30,496 nt of DNA. It comes from a virus. The stretch is taken from the IMG/VR virus record IMGVR_UViG_3300003690_000144, positions 1 through 30,496 of that record; one strand, written 5' to 3'. The notes under the pieces are model-generated. The model was given only the letters and a program-made list of their open reading frames with translations, searched no databases and was not told the DNA's origin. The translations under genes and the position numbers were made by a program. Positions 1 through 8,636 of the stretch are shown piece by piece (position 1 is the stretch's first letter; the number at the start of each line of letters is the position of its first letter).

Positions 1-1859
1 ACACCTGTACCGGCAATAAATTGCCTATGAAGTTCAAAGTTTTCCATTAATTCTGCAAGTTTAACTGCAGGCTTAATTTTTGTAAGTCTTAAAACAGTAG
101 AAACTGGAAGTGTTCCTCTGAAAAGGTATGTATCAGCAATCTTTCTAGCTTTAATGGGAATCATTTCAAATGAACTTAATGGAGCACGGTTTACAACCTG
201 ATGTGAAAGTGTCTGCCTCTCTGGTGTTATCATGTGCTTAGCCCTAAGCAACTGCTCACCAGTCATATTTTTCGTAGAGCCTTTACTTCCTGGAATTACC
301 TCCGCCATCACTGCGTGAAAGTCCTTATCGCCCATTCCAATTTTCTTTTGTTGTCCCTTTACAGAGCCACGCAGCCTACTCCATGATTTATATACTTCCG
401 GGTCTTTCTCTTTGTCTGGAACGTACTTTAGTTTGGACGGTGCAACCGTATCAGACTTTACTATATCGCCTTCCTTCATTGGAGACACCTCTATTGGCGT
501 CTCTACTTCCGTCTTACCAATAAACTTAAATTTCTTCTTAAACGTCCCCAATGCCTTTCTAGGTGAACTACCAAACACACGTTTGACTTCTCCAGTAACT
601 AGATCATGATAAACGACAACACCCTGCCCATCCTCCTTAGAATAAACCTTTAATAAGTCTACCTCGTCTTTACTTGTACGTTCGGCATATACCTGACGCT
701 TTTCTTCTGCGCGCAGCTTTTTCATTTCTTTACCTGACGCCTTCTGTATTGCCTTGCCTAGAACTTTATCTCCTGCATTTACTATGCGATTGATTTCTAC
801 TTCATCTTTATAGCCAACCGCACGTAATGCATCACGCTGCTTAGACTTTATACCGGCCTTACCCATCCCAAGCCTGGCATAATGAAATGCAACTAACCCA
901 AGTCCGTGTATAATTCTATCAGTCTTTGTCATATCAGACGGAGCTGTAATACCTAGCTTTTCAGTGAGTATATCACTTCCAGCACCTATGCCAAACAACA
1001 TGCCTGCCTCAGACAGGTTCATACCTGTAGCCTTATATGGTTGTTTCATAAATTTGGGGAATTCACCAAGAACACGAAGAGAGGATGCCGCAGAAAACAG
1101 TACAGACTGTACACTTGATGACTGTATAGTTTGTAGCCTGTCTGCAAAGCTTGGAGATAGAGGTGGAAGATATGCCTGCCCATGTACATTAAATACAAGT
1201 AAGTTTGTAAAACCGGTATTAGCCATTTTAGCTAAACGTGGGTCTATAGCTGTGAGCTTTGTAAAAGACTCAATATATCGCCCGCTTTTACCAAGCCACC
1301 CGGCGCCCTGTATGCCAAATGCAACAGTAGCATCTGCCACCTTCCCAGCGCTTACAAGCTCTTTAGCCATAGCATAGCCTTCAGCGCCCTTTCCTGTACG
1401 CATAAGCTTGCTAGCCTTGCTTGCAACATCTGCAGCTTTACCAGCTTTAATTAATTTATTTGCGCTACTTGACGCTTTGACTACATTTGTAGTACCCTTA
1501 GCAAGCTTAAATAATTTACCAGCACTGGTCACATATGCAGGAGAGCCTCCACCGCCAGTAATAGCTGAAATAAGTGTAAAGCCTGCTACAGTCCCACCAA
1601 GTCCGCCTAACACTTCTAAGAATGTTTGCCACCCTGTTTCTGCCTTAGGCAAGCCAGCCTCATATCCAAGCGGTATAGCGCCCTCAAGAAAACGCCTGCC
1701 AAGGCGCGTCCAGTTACTTACGACCTCCTCTGGCTCATTTGTAATCGTCTCGTATTCAATAATGGGTAGTGATAGAGCGGAAAGAGGTTTAAGATATGAT
1801 GGAAATGAATAAGGCTCTTCTTCTTTGCGTTTAAGATATGATGGAAATGTAATAGGCAT
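1..1859 (-). CDS. Large virion-type protein, C-terminus cut by window edge
   Basis: The frame is open from an ATG at 1859 to the left edge, giving at least 619 residues with no stop. I do not recognise a family. Residues 1-25 contain the hexapeptide FPSYLK twice. Residues about 85-150 are Gly/Ala/Lys rich with a hydrophobic stretch (GGLGGTVAGFTLISAIT), and a second Ala/Gly-rich hydrophobic part lies near residues 260-300. The rest is Lys-rich and probably helical. It is the fourth of a run of proteins downstream of the tail genes that look like internal or DNA-ejection proteins, which are often large and Ala/Gly rich. That role is inference from position and composition. The upstream gene ends in the same frame two codons before this ATG (TAA TGT CTG ATG), and no good ribosome site is seen, so translation is probably coupled. 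Confidence 0.75.
   Translation of the reverse strand, partial: MPITFPSYLKRKEEEPYSFPSYLKPLSALSLPIIEYETITNEPEEVVSNWTRLGRRFLEGAIPLGYEAGLPKAETGWQTFLEVLGGLGGTVAGFTLISAITGGGGSPAYVTSAGKLFKLAKGTTNVVKASSSANKLIKAGKAADVASKASKLMRTGKGAEGYAMAKELVSAGKVADATVAFGIQGAGWLGKSGRYIESFTKLTAIDPRLAKMANTGFTNLLVFNVHGQAYLPPLSPSFADRLQTIQSSSVQSVLFSAASSLRVLGEFPKFMKQPYKATGMNLSEAGMLFGIGAGSDILTEKLGITAPSDMTKTDRIIHGLGLVAFHYARLGMGKAGIKSKQRDALRAVGYKDEVEINRIVNAGDKVLGKAIQKASGKEMKKLRAEEKRQVYAERTSKDEVDLLKVYSKEDGQGVVVYHDLVTGEVKRVFGSSPRKALGTFKKKFKFIGKTEVETPIEVSPMKEGDIVKSDTVAPSKLKYVPDKEKDPEVYKSWSRLRGSVKGQQKKIGMGDKDFHAVMAEVIPGSKGSTKNMTGEQLLRAKHMITPERQTLSHQVVNRAPLSSFEMIPIKARKIADTYLFRGTLPVSTVLRLTKIKPAVKLAELMENFELHRQFIAGTG
1788..1849 (-). 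repeat. 20-bp direct repeat, in-frame
   Basis: The same 20 bases occur at 1788-1807 and 1830-1849, 42 bases apart (14 codons). Both lie in the first 25 codons of the gene that starts at 1859, and each encodes FPSYLK plus its flanks. The copies are identical at DNA level, so the duplication is either recent or maintained. Confidence 0.8.
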
Positions 1860-1865
1860 CAGACA

Positions 1866-2903
1866 TTAAAAAGGCATATCTCGTGTAAGATCAAAGCCTT
1901 CTGGGAAAAATCCTGGTAAGGTATCTTCTATTATATCCGGCTCTGTCACTGGCTCTTGTTCTGACTCACTGAATACCGAATCTGGAATGTCAAAATCGGG
2001 GTCATTAAGTAAGCGCTCCATAGATTGATTGTCCGCAACAAGGCCATTACCTTCTAGCCATGCTTTAAGGCTTGCAACGTCTTCTGGTGATAGTTTATCA
2101 AGCTTAGGATATGCGCCTTGCCTGTCATCCTCACCCTCGTCTTCGCCAAAAACGCCACGTATCATCATATTTTTAGTATCATCTCTAATTGTGATCCAAT
2201 CGCTAAGATAAGATTTGTCATAAGGGTCACCAGCCTGCATCTTTTCTTGCTGTTTGAATATTTGCTCGTTTGCAATTAAAAGAATAGTATTTAGATACTC
2301 AGGTGATGTCTTTTTCCTCTTCTTTTTCATGTCTTCCACTACCATTTGCACAGCAGTTGGGATAAAAGCCTTATTAGCTCTCAACGTAAGCATTGGATTG
2401 CTTTTAGGTCCATATCCAAGCGATTTAAACAACTCCTTGGTATCGTTTTGCAGAGTTATACCTAATATATTTTCTAATTTAATAGTCAACCTAGTGGCCT
2501 CTGCCGGACTTGCATCAAGTAGGCCAGCGTGAATATCAGCCTCTGTAAGGTCTTTATCTGGTGTACTTATTAAAGTTCGGATACGTCCCCGCATAAGTGT
2601 CTCTTCGTTTGAAACATTTCTTAATGCGTCCCATCGTTGTCTCCCAGATTCAGATTCCATATCAAGGGATTCTAAGGCATGAGTGGCTGCAGCACCTTCC
2701 AAATCACCTATCAGTGCCAATTCATCAGCGTCACGTTTCTCTGCATCAAGCATCCCCTGTCGCTCCTTAATAATTGTATCTTGTTGCTTTTTATGTGTAA
2801 ATTGGTCACGCTGAAGCTTCATATTCTCAAATGCTAAGAGAAACTGCGGTAAATTATTCAAAAACTCAGCAAGAGGGTCTTCAGGTATTTGTATTGTTGC
2901 CAT
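1866..2903 (-). CDS. Putative internal virion protein, coiled-coil, 345 aa
   Basis: Unrecognised family. Residues about 25-110 are highly charged and helical (Lys/Gln/Glu rich, LAFENMKLQRDQFTHKKQQD), as expected for a coiled coil. The centre (about 140-230) is helical with a basic KKKRKK patch. The C-terminus is acidic (ESEQEPVTEPDIIED) and ends DMPF. There is no signal peptide or membrane segment. The ATG at 2903 follows the stop of the small gene upstream by three bases. Its position between tail-side genes and a large Ala/Gly-rich protein suggests a structural or ejection protein, but nothing in the sequence proves it. Confidence 0.72.
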   Translation of the reverse strand: MATIQIPEDPLAEFLNNLPQFLLAFENMKLQRDQFTHKKQQDTIIKERQGMLDAEKRDADELALIGDLEGAAATHALESLDMESESGRQRWDALRNVSNEETLMRGRIRTLISTPDKDLTEADIHAGLLDASPAEATRLTIKLENILGITLQNDTKELFKSLGYGPKSNPMLTLRANKAFIPTAVQMVVEDMKKKRKKTSPEYLNTILLIANEQIFKQQEKMQAGDPYDKSYLSDWITIRDDTKNMMIRGVFGEDEGEDDRQGAYPKLDKLSPEDVASLKAWLEGNGLVADNQSMERLLNDPDFDIPDSVFSESEQEPVTEPDIIEDTLPGFFPEGFDLTRDMPF

Positions 2904-2906
2904 TAT

Positions 2907-3080
2907 TTATTTCCTTTTATTCCAAAGCATATTCATTGCCCCGTAAAAGTCATTGCCATATGGGACATTCCTATTAAGCCATTCTTTTCTCTTCTTGCAA
3001 CCGCCACATTCCTTTATCTTGCCACGCGAGGCAACCTTAATCAATGCCGATACAGTATCGCCTAATCCTTTATCCTTCAC
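2907..3080 (-). CDS. Small phage protein with CxxC, 57 aa
   Basis: A 57-codon frame begins at a GTG (3080), overlapping the end of the upstream gene by 11 bases; the only in-frame codons between the upstream TAA and this GTG are non-starts apart from a CTG. The protein begins KDKGLGDTV and carries ECGGCKKRKEWLNRNVPY at residues 24-41. The pattern GLGDTV, then CGGCKKRKEWLN, then a Pro-Tyr is one I associate with a widespread short phage protein of unknown function found near tail and internal-protein genes. One CxxC pair is too few for a full zinc site in a monomer. Codon content and the three-base gap to the next ATG support a real gene. Confidence 0.75.
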   Translation of the reverse strand: MKDKGLGDTVSALIKVASRGKIKECGGCKKRKEWLNRNVPYGNDFYGAMNMLWNKRK

Positions 3081-3849
3081 AGAGATACGATGCAGTTACA
3101 CAATCACCACTAGCACATTCAAACAAACCTAGGTCCTCGCAAGTTTGACCTGCTGGAGGTGCAGTACCTCCCCACTGGGTATATTCATCGGCTGCGGGAT
3201 CGGTCGGCCCTCCCGGCGGCGGATCGACGTCCCTGCGAGGATCGACATCGGCTGATTGAATCATAGATGCAAGGTCATACCAGCTACCTAATTGTGTACC
3301 GAGTCCACCAAATGCGGTGCCAAGACCTTTCTGGTATTCTCTGCCAACATCAGTGAACATACCTCCTAATTGCTGCCTACCTCCACGTAAAATATCGGTT
3401 AAAAAGTTCTGCTGTCCTCCACCACCAGCAAAGCCTCCAGTCTGTCCCATTGCTTTTTTGATGCCTGGAAACATTCGAGAGCGTATATTCTCAGTCCCAT
3501 ACTGTATATCCTCTGTACGCTGCCTACCTACTCCTCCTAATGCCGTCTGAAATTGTCCTACATTAAATGGAAGAAAGCCTTCGTCCTCTACGCCAAATAT
3601 ATCAGCTATCCCAGCCCCGCCAGTCTGGCTAAATAAGCTCTGCATCTGTGCTTGTGTTAGACCATATGTTTCAGGGCTTATCCCATATTGTGTTAATGCT
3701 GACTGTATTTGTTGCCATTCATCACCACCTGGCATTGTATATTGACACTGAGCTACATCGCCTTCATATTCAAAGCCCTCTGAGTATACCTCTACATACT
3801 CATTGGACCTAGGATTCCACTCAAAAACTACTTTTGTATTTATATGCAT
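3070..3849 (-). CDS. Putative virion protein with Cys-rich LDLa-like tail, 259 aa
   Basis: ATG at 3849 has AAAGGA eight bases upstream. Residues 1-35 (MHINTKVVFEWNPRSNEYVE) resemble the short N-terminal segment seen on many phage structural proteins. The middle (about 55-195) is rich in Gly, Gln and Phe, low in complexity and probably membrane-active or scaffold-like. Residues about 200-225 form a Pro/Asp/Arg linker encoded by unusually GC-rich DNA. The last 24 residues have four Cys spaced as in the first half of an LDL-receptor class A repeat (C-x6-FxC-x2-GxCV-x6-C-EG), but the acidic calcium-binding half is missing. Function is unknown; an internal or tail-tip protein is my guess. Confidence 0.72.
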   Translation of the reverse strand: MHINTKVVFEWNPRSNEYVEVYSEGFEYEGDVAQCQYTMPGGDEWQQIQSALTQYGISPETYGLTQAQMQSLFSQTGGAGIADIFGVEDEGFLPFNVGQFQTALGGVGRQRTEDIQYGTENIRSRMFPGIKKAMGQTGGFAGGGGQQNFLTDILRGGRQQLGGMFTDVGREYQKGLGTAFGGLGTQLGSWYDLASMIQSADVDPRRDVDPPPGGPTDPAADEYTQWGGTAPPAGQTCEDLGLFECASGDCVTASYLCEG

Positions 3850-3871
3850 TTTTATATTCCTTTAATTCTAT

Positions 3872-4750
3872 TTATGGTGTCCAACTCGGCCTCTGCCAAG
3901 GAGTTGTTTGCTCACCTTGCATAGATGTTAGTAGTGCATTTAGCCAGTCGCCTCCACTAGTCACTGCCCGCCCGGCACCAGTTTCGCCAAAAGTTGGCGG
4001 CACATAAGCTGGCATTGCTGAGGATGTAATAGCTGGAGCTCCTATTTGAGATGGAACATTAACTAAATTTTCTAACCACCGACCTGGTTTTCTTCCAAGG
4101 CCTTGTGCTGCTTCTTCAAATGTGGCACCACCGGGGCCCTCCATAGCCATTTGTATCATTTCCACATCACCGCCAAAAATACCAGATTCAAGCGCCCTTA
4201 ATTTGTCTGCGGCCACAGTAGCAGTTAAACCAGTCTTCAGTGCATTAGTTAGAATTGTCTTCCCAAAGTTCTGATTCCAAATTTCGCTTTGTATATCAAT
4301 GTCGCTAATTTTTTCCTTACCTCTAGTTATATCCGCTGCGGAGCGCTTAAATCTAGTCTTTGGAGCTTCAACGCCTGTTAGCTTGCCAATTTTACTTGCG
4401 CCAGGCATAAGACCTTTAAGCCCGCCTCGCACACCACCAATAAGTCCACCAAATAAGCTTCCAAACCCTGCGGCCCCACCTATGCCAAGTGCAGACGCAG
4501 CAGCTAAACCTCCAGGCCCAAGTGCACTAAGCAACATAAGCCCCGCAGCACTGCCAAATAAACCGCCAAGCGAACCTTTGCCTTTGCGCTTTGCAATAGA
4601 AAGGCCTTTCTTAGTTTCTTTTCTGCCTATCTTGGAAAGCCATTCTTGTATAACATTTTGCTCTTCAAGCATACCCCGCCTCTGTCTTGTCTCGCTAGCT
4701 CCGCCTCTACGAGATAGTGACTCTAAAAATCTCATTAATTCAGGTGGCAT
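3872..4750 (-). CDS. Gly/Ala-rich putative internal (ejection) protein, 292 aa
   Basis: ATG at 4750 is preceded by AAAGGAG at eight bases. Residues 1-60 are basic and helical. Residues about 60-118 are a long Gly/Ala/Leu stretch (LGGLFGSAAGLMLLSALGP and GFGSLFGGLIGGVRGG) able to enter a membrane. The remainder is mixed, with Pro-rich ends. No enzyme motif is seen. Phage internal proteins that form a DNA-ejection channel often carry such glycine-rich hydrophobic segments, and the gene sits with other candidates of that kind. The role is inferred, not shown. Confidence 0.72.
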   Translation of the reverse strand: MPPELMRFLESLSRRGGASETRQRRGMLEEQNVIQEWLSKIGRKETKKGLSIAKRKGKGSLGGLFGSAAGLMLLSALGPGGLAAASALGIGGAAGFGSLFGGLIGGVRGGLKGLMPGASKIGKLTGVEAPKTRFKRSAADITRGKEKISDIDIQSEIWNQNFGKTILTNALKTGLTATVAADKLRALESGIFGGDVEMIQMAMEGPGGATFEEAAQGLGRKPGRWLENLVNVPSQIGAPAITSSAMPAYVPPTFGETGAGRAVTSGGDWLNALLTSMQGEQTTPWQRPSWTP

Positions 4751-4762
4751 AATATCTCTCCT

Positions 4763-5437
4763 TTATCCTAAAAACCATCCACAAAAATATGTATTCAATG
4801 TAACCGCACCAGTCACATCTGTTTGTTCCAGACCACCAGTTTGATATACTTCAACACTAGCGGTATCAGCCTTATCCATATCTGCCACAGCGGTTATACT
4901 GAATGTATAGTAACTCAAATCGGCAGAATAATTTGGGTCTATCTGACTTATATAAACCCTATTTGACGTGTTAATCCTTGCCCTATATCTCGTTGCATCC
5001 ACATCTAATGTCTGAAGAACAACATTAGTAGAAAGCAAATATAATCCATTCTTTGGTGCTGTAAATGTATCTGATGCGAAATTATGAGTGCGATCAAATA
5101 CCTCAGTATTGAAATCAATTGTTACCCATTCGTCCTTAGCAATATTCGTATCGCTGGAACTATTGTAAGCAAGGAATGCCGTCTGACCAGGCGCTGTAAA
5201 CATACGACCAACAGATAAATTATGACCAACGTCTAACGATTTCTTAACATGCTTATTACCGTCTTCTGTAAACTCCATGTACCAATCTATGCCGCCAAGC
5301 TTAACATAATATCTCAGTGGGTTTCCACCAAAAAGAGCAAATACATCCTCACCTTCTTTCAAACTTGGTGCATTGCGAACAAAAGAAGTATCCTTCTTGC
5401 TCACTGCGCGTAATAATCTTTCCTGTCTTGATGGCAT
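4763..5437 (-). CDS. Virion protein with C1q/TNF-like jelly-roll domain, 224 aa
   Basis: Residues about 80-224 fit a C1q-like trimeric jelly roll: FTAPGQTAFLAYNSSSDT, then VTIDFNTEVFD, then FASDTFTAPKNGLYLLST, and a final TYFCGWFLG. The spacing of the FTAP-x-GLY motif, the conserved aromatic residues and the terminal F-x-G-W-F/L-L strand are typical. C1q-like domains in phages sit on tail fibres, spikes or head fibres and bind surface ligands. Residues 1-75 would be the virion anchor. The ATG overlaps the stop of the upstream nozzle-like gene as TAATG, so the two are coupled. I am fairly sure of the fold; the ligand is unknown. Confidence 0.75.
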   Translation of the reverse strand: MPSRQERLLRAVSKKDTSFVRNAPSLKEGEDVFALFGGNPLRYYVKLGGIDWYMEFTEDGNKHVKKSLDVGHNLSVGRMFTAPGQTAFLAYNSSSDTNIAKDEWVTIDFNTEVFDRTHNFASDTFTAPKNGLYLLSTNVVLQTLDVDATRYRARINTSNRVYISQIDPNYSADLSYYTFSITAVADMDKADTASVEVYQTGGLEQTDVTGAVTLNTYFCGWFLG

Positions 5438-8007
5438 TAGCTAACTCTCTTATAAATTGGTCTATATTCAATGGATATATCATTGAAAAATATCTTATTA
5501 CTCGTGGTTGTAAATGTAAGTGTTGTATTATTATTTGTAGCTGTCGCAGTAGCAGAAAGCTCGAATTCCGTATCGCTTGTAATTGATGCGACGGTAGCAC
5601 CCTCAGGAATGCCAGTTCCACTAACAGACATACCAGCTTTAATATCTCCCTTATCATCAAGATGAGTCACTGTTGCGTCACTACTTGAAGTATCACATGA
5701 AGAATCTGTAAATGATGCCACATTTGGGTCTAGCTTAAAGCGAATACTCTGACACTCTTTTGGAGAAGAAAAAGAATGGACAGCTACATCCCACTTTGAC
5801 TGCTCAGACCATGTGCCAGTCAAGCCAGTATTGCTAAACAATGTATTACCATCTATAGCCCAATACATATCATCGGTAAGAGTACCAGCCTCAGGCTTTC
5901 TATATGTCGTATAAACATTATATATCTTCTTAATACGCCCGACATCCCCAAAATCAATATCTTTTGTTGCGATTTCAATATTAGCCACTTCAGACGAATT
6001 ATTACCATACTTAACTACAGTGCCAGTACCTGATGTGTGTGCACAAACTAAATCCTTATTGTAGTCTATGATAAAATTAGTTTGAATTTGGTCGTCTGTA
6101 AATATAGCATCACCATATATCCACGATTTAGTTCTAACATCATAAATATATACATCACCATCACTAGAGGAAGAACTGTCTCTTAGAACAACAATCTGCT
6201 TATCTTTGGGAAGATACCCAACCATAGAACTGTCCGTTATGAATTCGCTCCAAGTCTCATTGTATAAACCCAAATTTGCTTTCGTATCAGAATCCCTAAT
6301 TTTTCCATCAATTAAATTTACTATATTGCTACCATCAAAAAGATAACATCCACTCTCATTAATCCACACTATTCCAAATTCAGTCTTGAATACCGCCGAT
6401 GGTAGCTTAACGCCCATATATTTATGGGTAGCCTCAAGAAACCAGTTGCTTGGCGATGGAGAAGAAATATTAATAATAAACAATGTACGTTGCTTAAATG
6501 CAAAAAGCCTATCAGCATACTCCTCCAGTTTAACATATTCCTCTGCATCCCCCCTTACAACATCAATAAAATAACTGCGCGGGAAAGTATCAAATCTATT
6601 AGCAGGAGAATACATAATCCTATCACCCATATGAATTACTTCACCAAATTTATCCTTTGTTCTAACATTAGCAACAAACACACGCCTATTAGCAACTACA
6701 ACGCTCTTATATCCTTCGCCAGCACCACTAATAGAAATAGATGCCTCATCATTAGAAAATCCATTTAGTATCTCATATGTTTCAATATTTGGAGATGCAC
6801 TCATAATTGTATTTGAATAAACTTCGGTATTGTCACTACCGCGAGTCCAAGCCGTATAATCACTATCAAGTTTAGCTCTCACACCATCTCGCATACTTAT
6901 ATCAAGCAACAGCGTCCAAGGCTCATCAGTACTATCTTCCCTTGCATATATTCTTGCACCGCTTATTCTTTCGTCAAATCCAGGTGTTGCCCTAACGTCC
7001 AAATCAAGTTTATCTCCATCATCAGGCGAAAATGTATTATTAGATGTAGGCACATACAATAAAGACTCCTGTGCGTCATCGTAGATAAAACTACTCGCAA
7101 TTTGATAAGTTTTATCTGACCAGTCACCGCCGGTGGTCGCATCATCTACTGTAATTTGAAATCCTGTGCCGGCACTTGGATATGCGCTAGCATGAATTAC
7201 AAGTTCTGTTGGTGCATCCAATGTATTAGTATTTTCAAACCACCCTGTATACGTATCCTTTGCAAGTCCGGAGCCGTTAAAATGAGTACGCTTTACATAC
7301 CCATACCATTTTGTTCTATTAAGGTCCCCGAAATTACCGTCTGACACTCTTAATGCCTCATCTACAAAATAAAACACACCCTCTACACCAGACGATCCAC
7401 CATCGCCGGAAACAGATTCCATATTAATAACAGTTGCAGTCCATGAATCACCTGTTTTATCGTATAAATCAACCGCCGCATTCGTGGCATCAACCATTGC
7501 AAGCCAATCTTCACCGTCATCACGAACACCAGTAATAACAACATTAGCAGTTGAAGACTCATCTGTAAACTCAGCCTTTTGTGTAATGGTAAGTTTAGTA
7601 GCCGCTACAGTTCCAACGGTGAAAAATCCATTGTTACCAGCATTATTAGCCGCAGAAATAGAAATCACCATGCCAACAAGAAAGCCATCTGATGTAAAGC
7701 TACCTGACGCCCTTGATACAGAACTAAATGCAGGGTCAGCATCATTAAATGTTGCTGTTATAGTGCCGGTAGTAATATCCTTCTTATGGTCTGATGCAAA
7801 ATAAAATAGCCCATGCCCGGCAGTAAGTGCTGCCGCATTAGCAGGAATATCTCCGTGCGTTACCTCAGCACCAATACTTCTTATCGCACCATCTTGATCG
7901 CACATAATATTTTGACAGCCAGAAAGCTCGTCATTGCCAATGTCCCTAGGGTCTTTATATGTATTAATCCCACGAAAGGAGTTAAGTGTTAGCATCTGCT
8001 TAGGCAA
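5437..8007 (-). CDS. Large tail nozzle/propeller-like virion protein, about 856 aa
   Basis: The N-terminus (SFRGINTYKDPRDIGNDELS, then a short CQNI...GAIRSIG segment) is the typical opening of phage tail-nozzle or tail-tubular proteins, in which a Gly-Ile-Asn segment precedes listed tail contacts. Residues about 400-640 have repeated aromatic/Gly blade-like strands (ANRRVFVANV, RLFAFKQRTLFII, GCYLFDGSNIV) consistent with a beta-propeller. Two small beta modules are embedded: one near residues 85-155 and one near residues 760-830 (GMSVSGTGIPEGATV), both common add-ons in phage tail proteins. The start is a TTG at 8007 with GAAGGAG nine bases upstream; an ATG at 7995 lacks a site at useful distance. 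It overlaps the end of the lysis peptidase frame by eight bases. The nozzle role is inference from fold-like features and podovirus context. Confidence 0.72.
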   Translation of the reverse strand: MPKQMLTLNSFRGINTYKDPRDIGNDELSGCQNIMCDQDGAIRSIGAEVTHGDIPANAAALTAGHGLFYFASDHKKDITTGTITATFNDADPAFSSVSRASGSFTSDGFLVGMVISISAANNAGNNGFFTVGTVAATKLTITQKAEFTDESSTANVVITGVRDDGEDWLAMVDATNAAVDLYDKTGDSWTATVINMESVSGDGGSSGVEGVFYFVDEALRVSDGNFGDLNRTKWYGYVKRTHFNGSGLAKDTYTGWFENTNTLDAPTELVIHASAYPSAGTGFQITVDDATTGGDWSDKTYQIASSFIYDDAQESLLYVPTSNNTFSPDDGDKLDLDVRATPGFDERISGARIYAREDSTDEPWTLLLDISMRDGVRAKLDSDYTAWTRGSDNTEVYSNTIMSASPNIETYEILNGFSNDEASISISGAGEGYKSVVVANRRVFVANVRTKDKFGEVIHMGDRIMYSPANRFDTFPRSYFIDVVRGDAEEYVKLEEYADRLFAFKQRTLFIINISSPSPSNWFLEATHKYMGVKLPSAVFKTEFGIVWINESGCYLFDGSNIVNLIDGKIRDSDTKANLGLYNETWSEFITDSSMVGYLPKDKQIVVLRDSSSSSDGDVYIYDVRTKSWIYGDAIFTDDQIQTNFIIDYNKDLVCAHTSGTGTVVKYGNNSSEVANIEIATKDIDFGDVGRIKKIYNVYTTYRKPEAGTLTDDMYWAIDGNTLFSNTGLTGTWSEQSKWDVAVHSFSSPKECQSIRFKLDPNVASFTDSSCDTSSSDATVTHLDDKGDIKAGMSVSGTGIPEGATVASITSDTEFELSATATATNNNTTLTFTTTSNKIFFNDISIEYRPIYKRVS

Positions 8008-8375
8008 TTTCAGTCACTCCTTCACCGTTCACCTGAATATGCCCGTGAATTGCTGGTCCGTGTATCTTTAGAGTCTTGTATTTGTACTTCTTAGGGTTAG
8101 AGCTATAGATAAAATGCTCGCAGAACCGCTTTAATCTTCTCGACTTCCTCTGGGGTGTAGATAGACTCACCGCCTGACGGCTGAACCCTGAAATCAAAGG
8201 CGCGGTAATACATATGTGTAGATAACTTATTACCGCCACGATAGGCACTAGTGATGACTAAATCTTTATCCATTTCCTGTGCTATATATCCGCTCAGAGC
8301 ATAGCATATAACCTGTAATCTATCATCTAATACATCAAACTGTTCCTTCAGCTCGTCGTACTTGAATTTAATCAT
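8000..8375 (-). CDS. M15-type peptidase (endolysin), broken by a one-base frame change
   Basis: Two frames together encode one 124-residue peptidase. The first frame (8375 to 8103) carries VITSAYR and STHMYYRAFDFR, with the zinc ligands H54 and D61 of the SxHxxGxAxD motif of M15 peptidoglycan peptidases. It stops at TAG (8103-8105) before the third ligand. The +1 frame continues with KTLKIHGPAIHGHIQVNG, where H110 or H112 supplies the missing ligand, and ends at 8000. Removing one T from the TTTT run (8111-8114 on the plus strand) restores a single frame. The cause may be a sequencing error, a real mutation, or +1 slippage on TTT-T. The gene follows four small membrane proteins, so it is the likely cell-wall hydrolase of the lysis cassette. 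Its ATG overlaps the upstream stop as TAATG. Confidence 0.78.
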
Positions 8376-8626
8376 TACTTCTTCTTCTTCTTAAGTGAGG
8401 TAAATAGAGATTTAAGTGCATTAATTACGCCCGCTTGGTTCTCAATTCTACCAGCAAATGCTACGCCAGTCAATGCTCCAATAACAGCCCAAATACCTTT
8501 GAGCATTTCGTAGTCATTAGGCCACCAACCAAATGCATAGCTAAGCGTAAATCCTGCACCAGCTATAATACCAACTTCAGATTTACCACCTACATACTTT
8601 CTTATTGCTTTAAGTACTAAGTACAT
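8375..8626 (-). CDS. Small two-helix membrane protein, holin candidate, 83 aa
   Basis: ATG at 8626 has AGGAG about seven bases upstream. Two hydrophobic segments (about residues 18-34, GIIAGAGFTLSYAFGW, and 43-60, LKGIWAVIGALTGVAFAG) are followed by a charged tail ending in five Lys. Small size, two membrane segments, a basic C-terminus and position directly before the peptidase gene are classic for a class II holin. No family is certain. It is coupled to the peptidase by a TAATG joint. Confidence 0.72.
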   Translation of the reverse strand: MYLVLKAIRKYVGGKSEVGIIAGAGFTLSYAFGWWPNDYEMLKGIWAVIGALTGVAFAGRIENQAGVINALKSLFTSLKKKKK

Positions 8627-8636
8627 TTATTATCTC

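Noticed and set aside
964-1812. Two plus-strand frames of 134-137 codons
   Set aside because: They lie opposite the open minus-strand gene that continues off the left edge and have no ribosome site.
4299-4844. A 181-codon plus-strand frame, Pro/Leu/Ser rich
   Set aside because: It spans the joint of two minus-strand genes with good ribosome sites, and its composition is typical of the complement of Gly/Ala-rich coding DNA.
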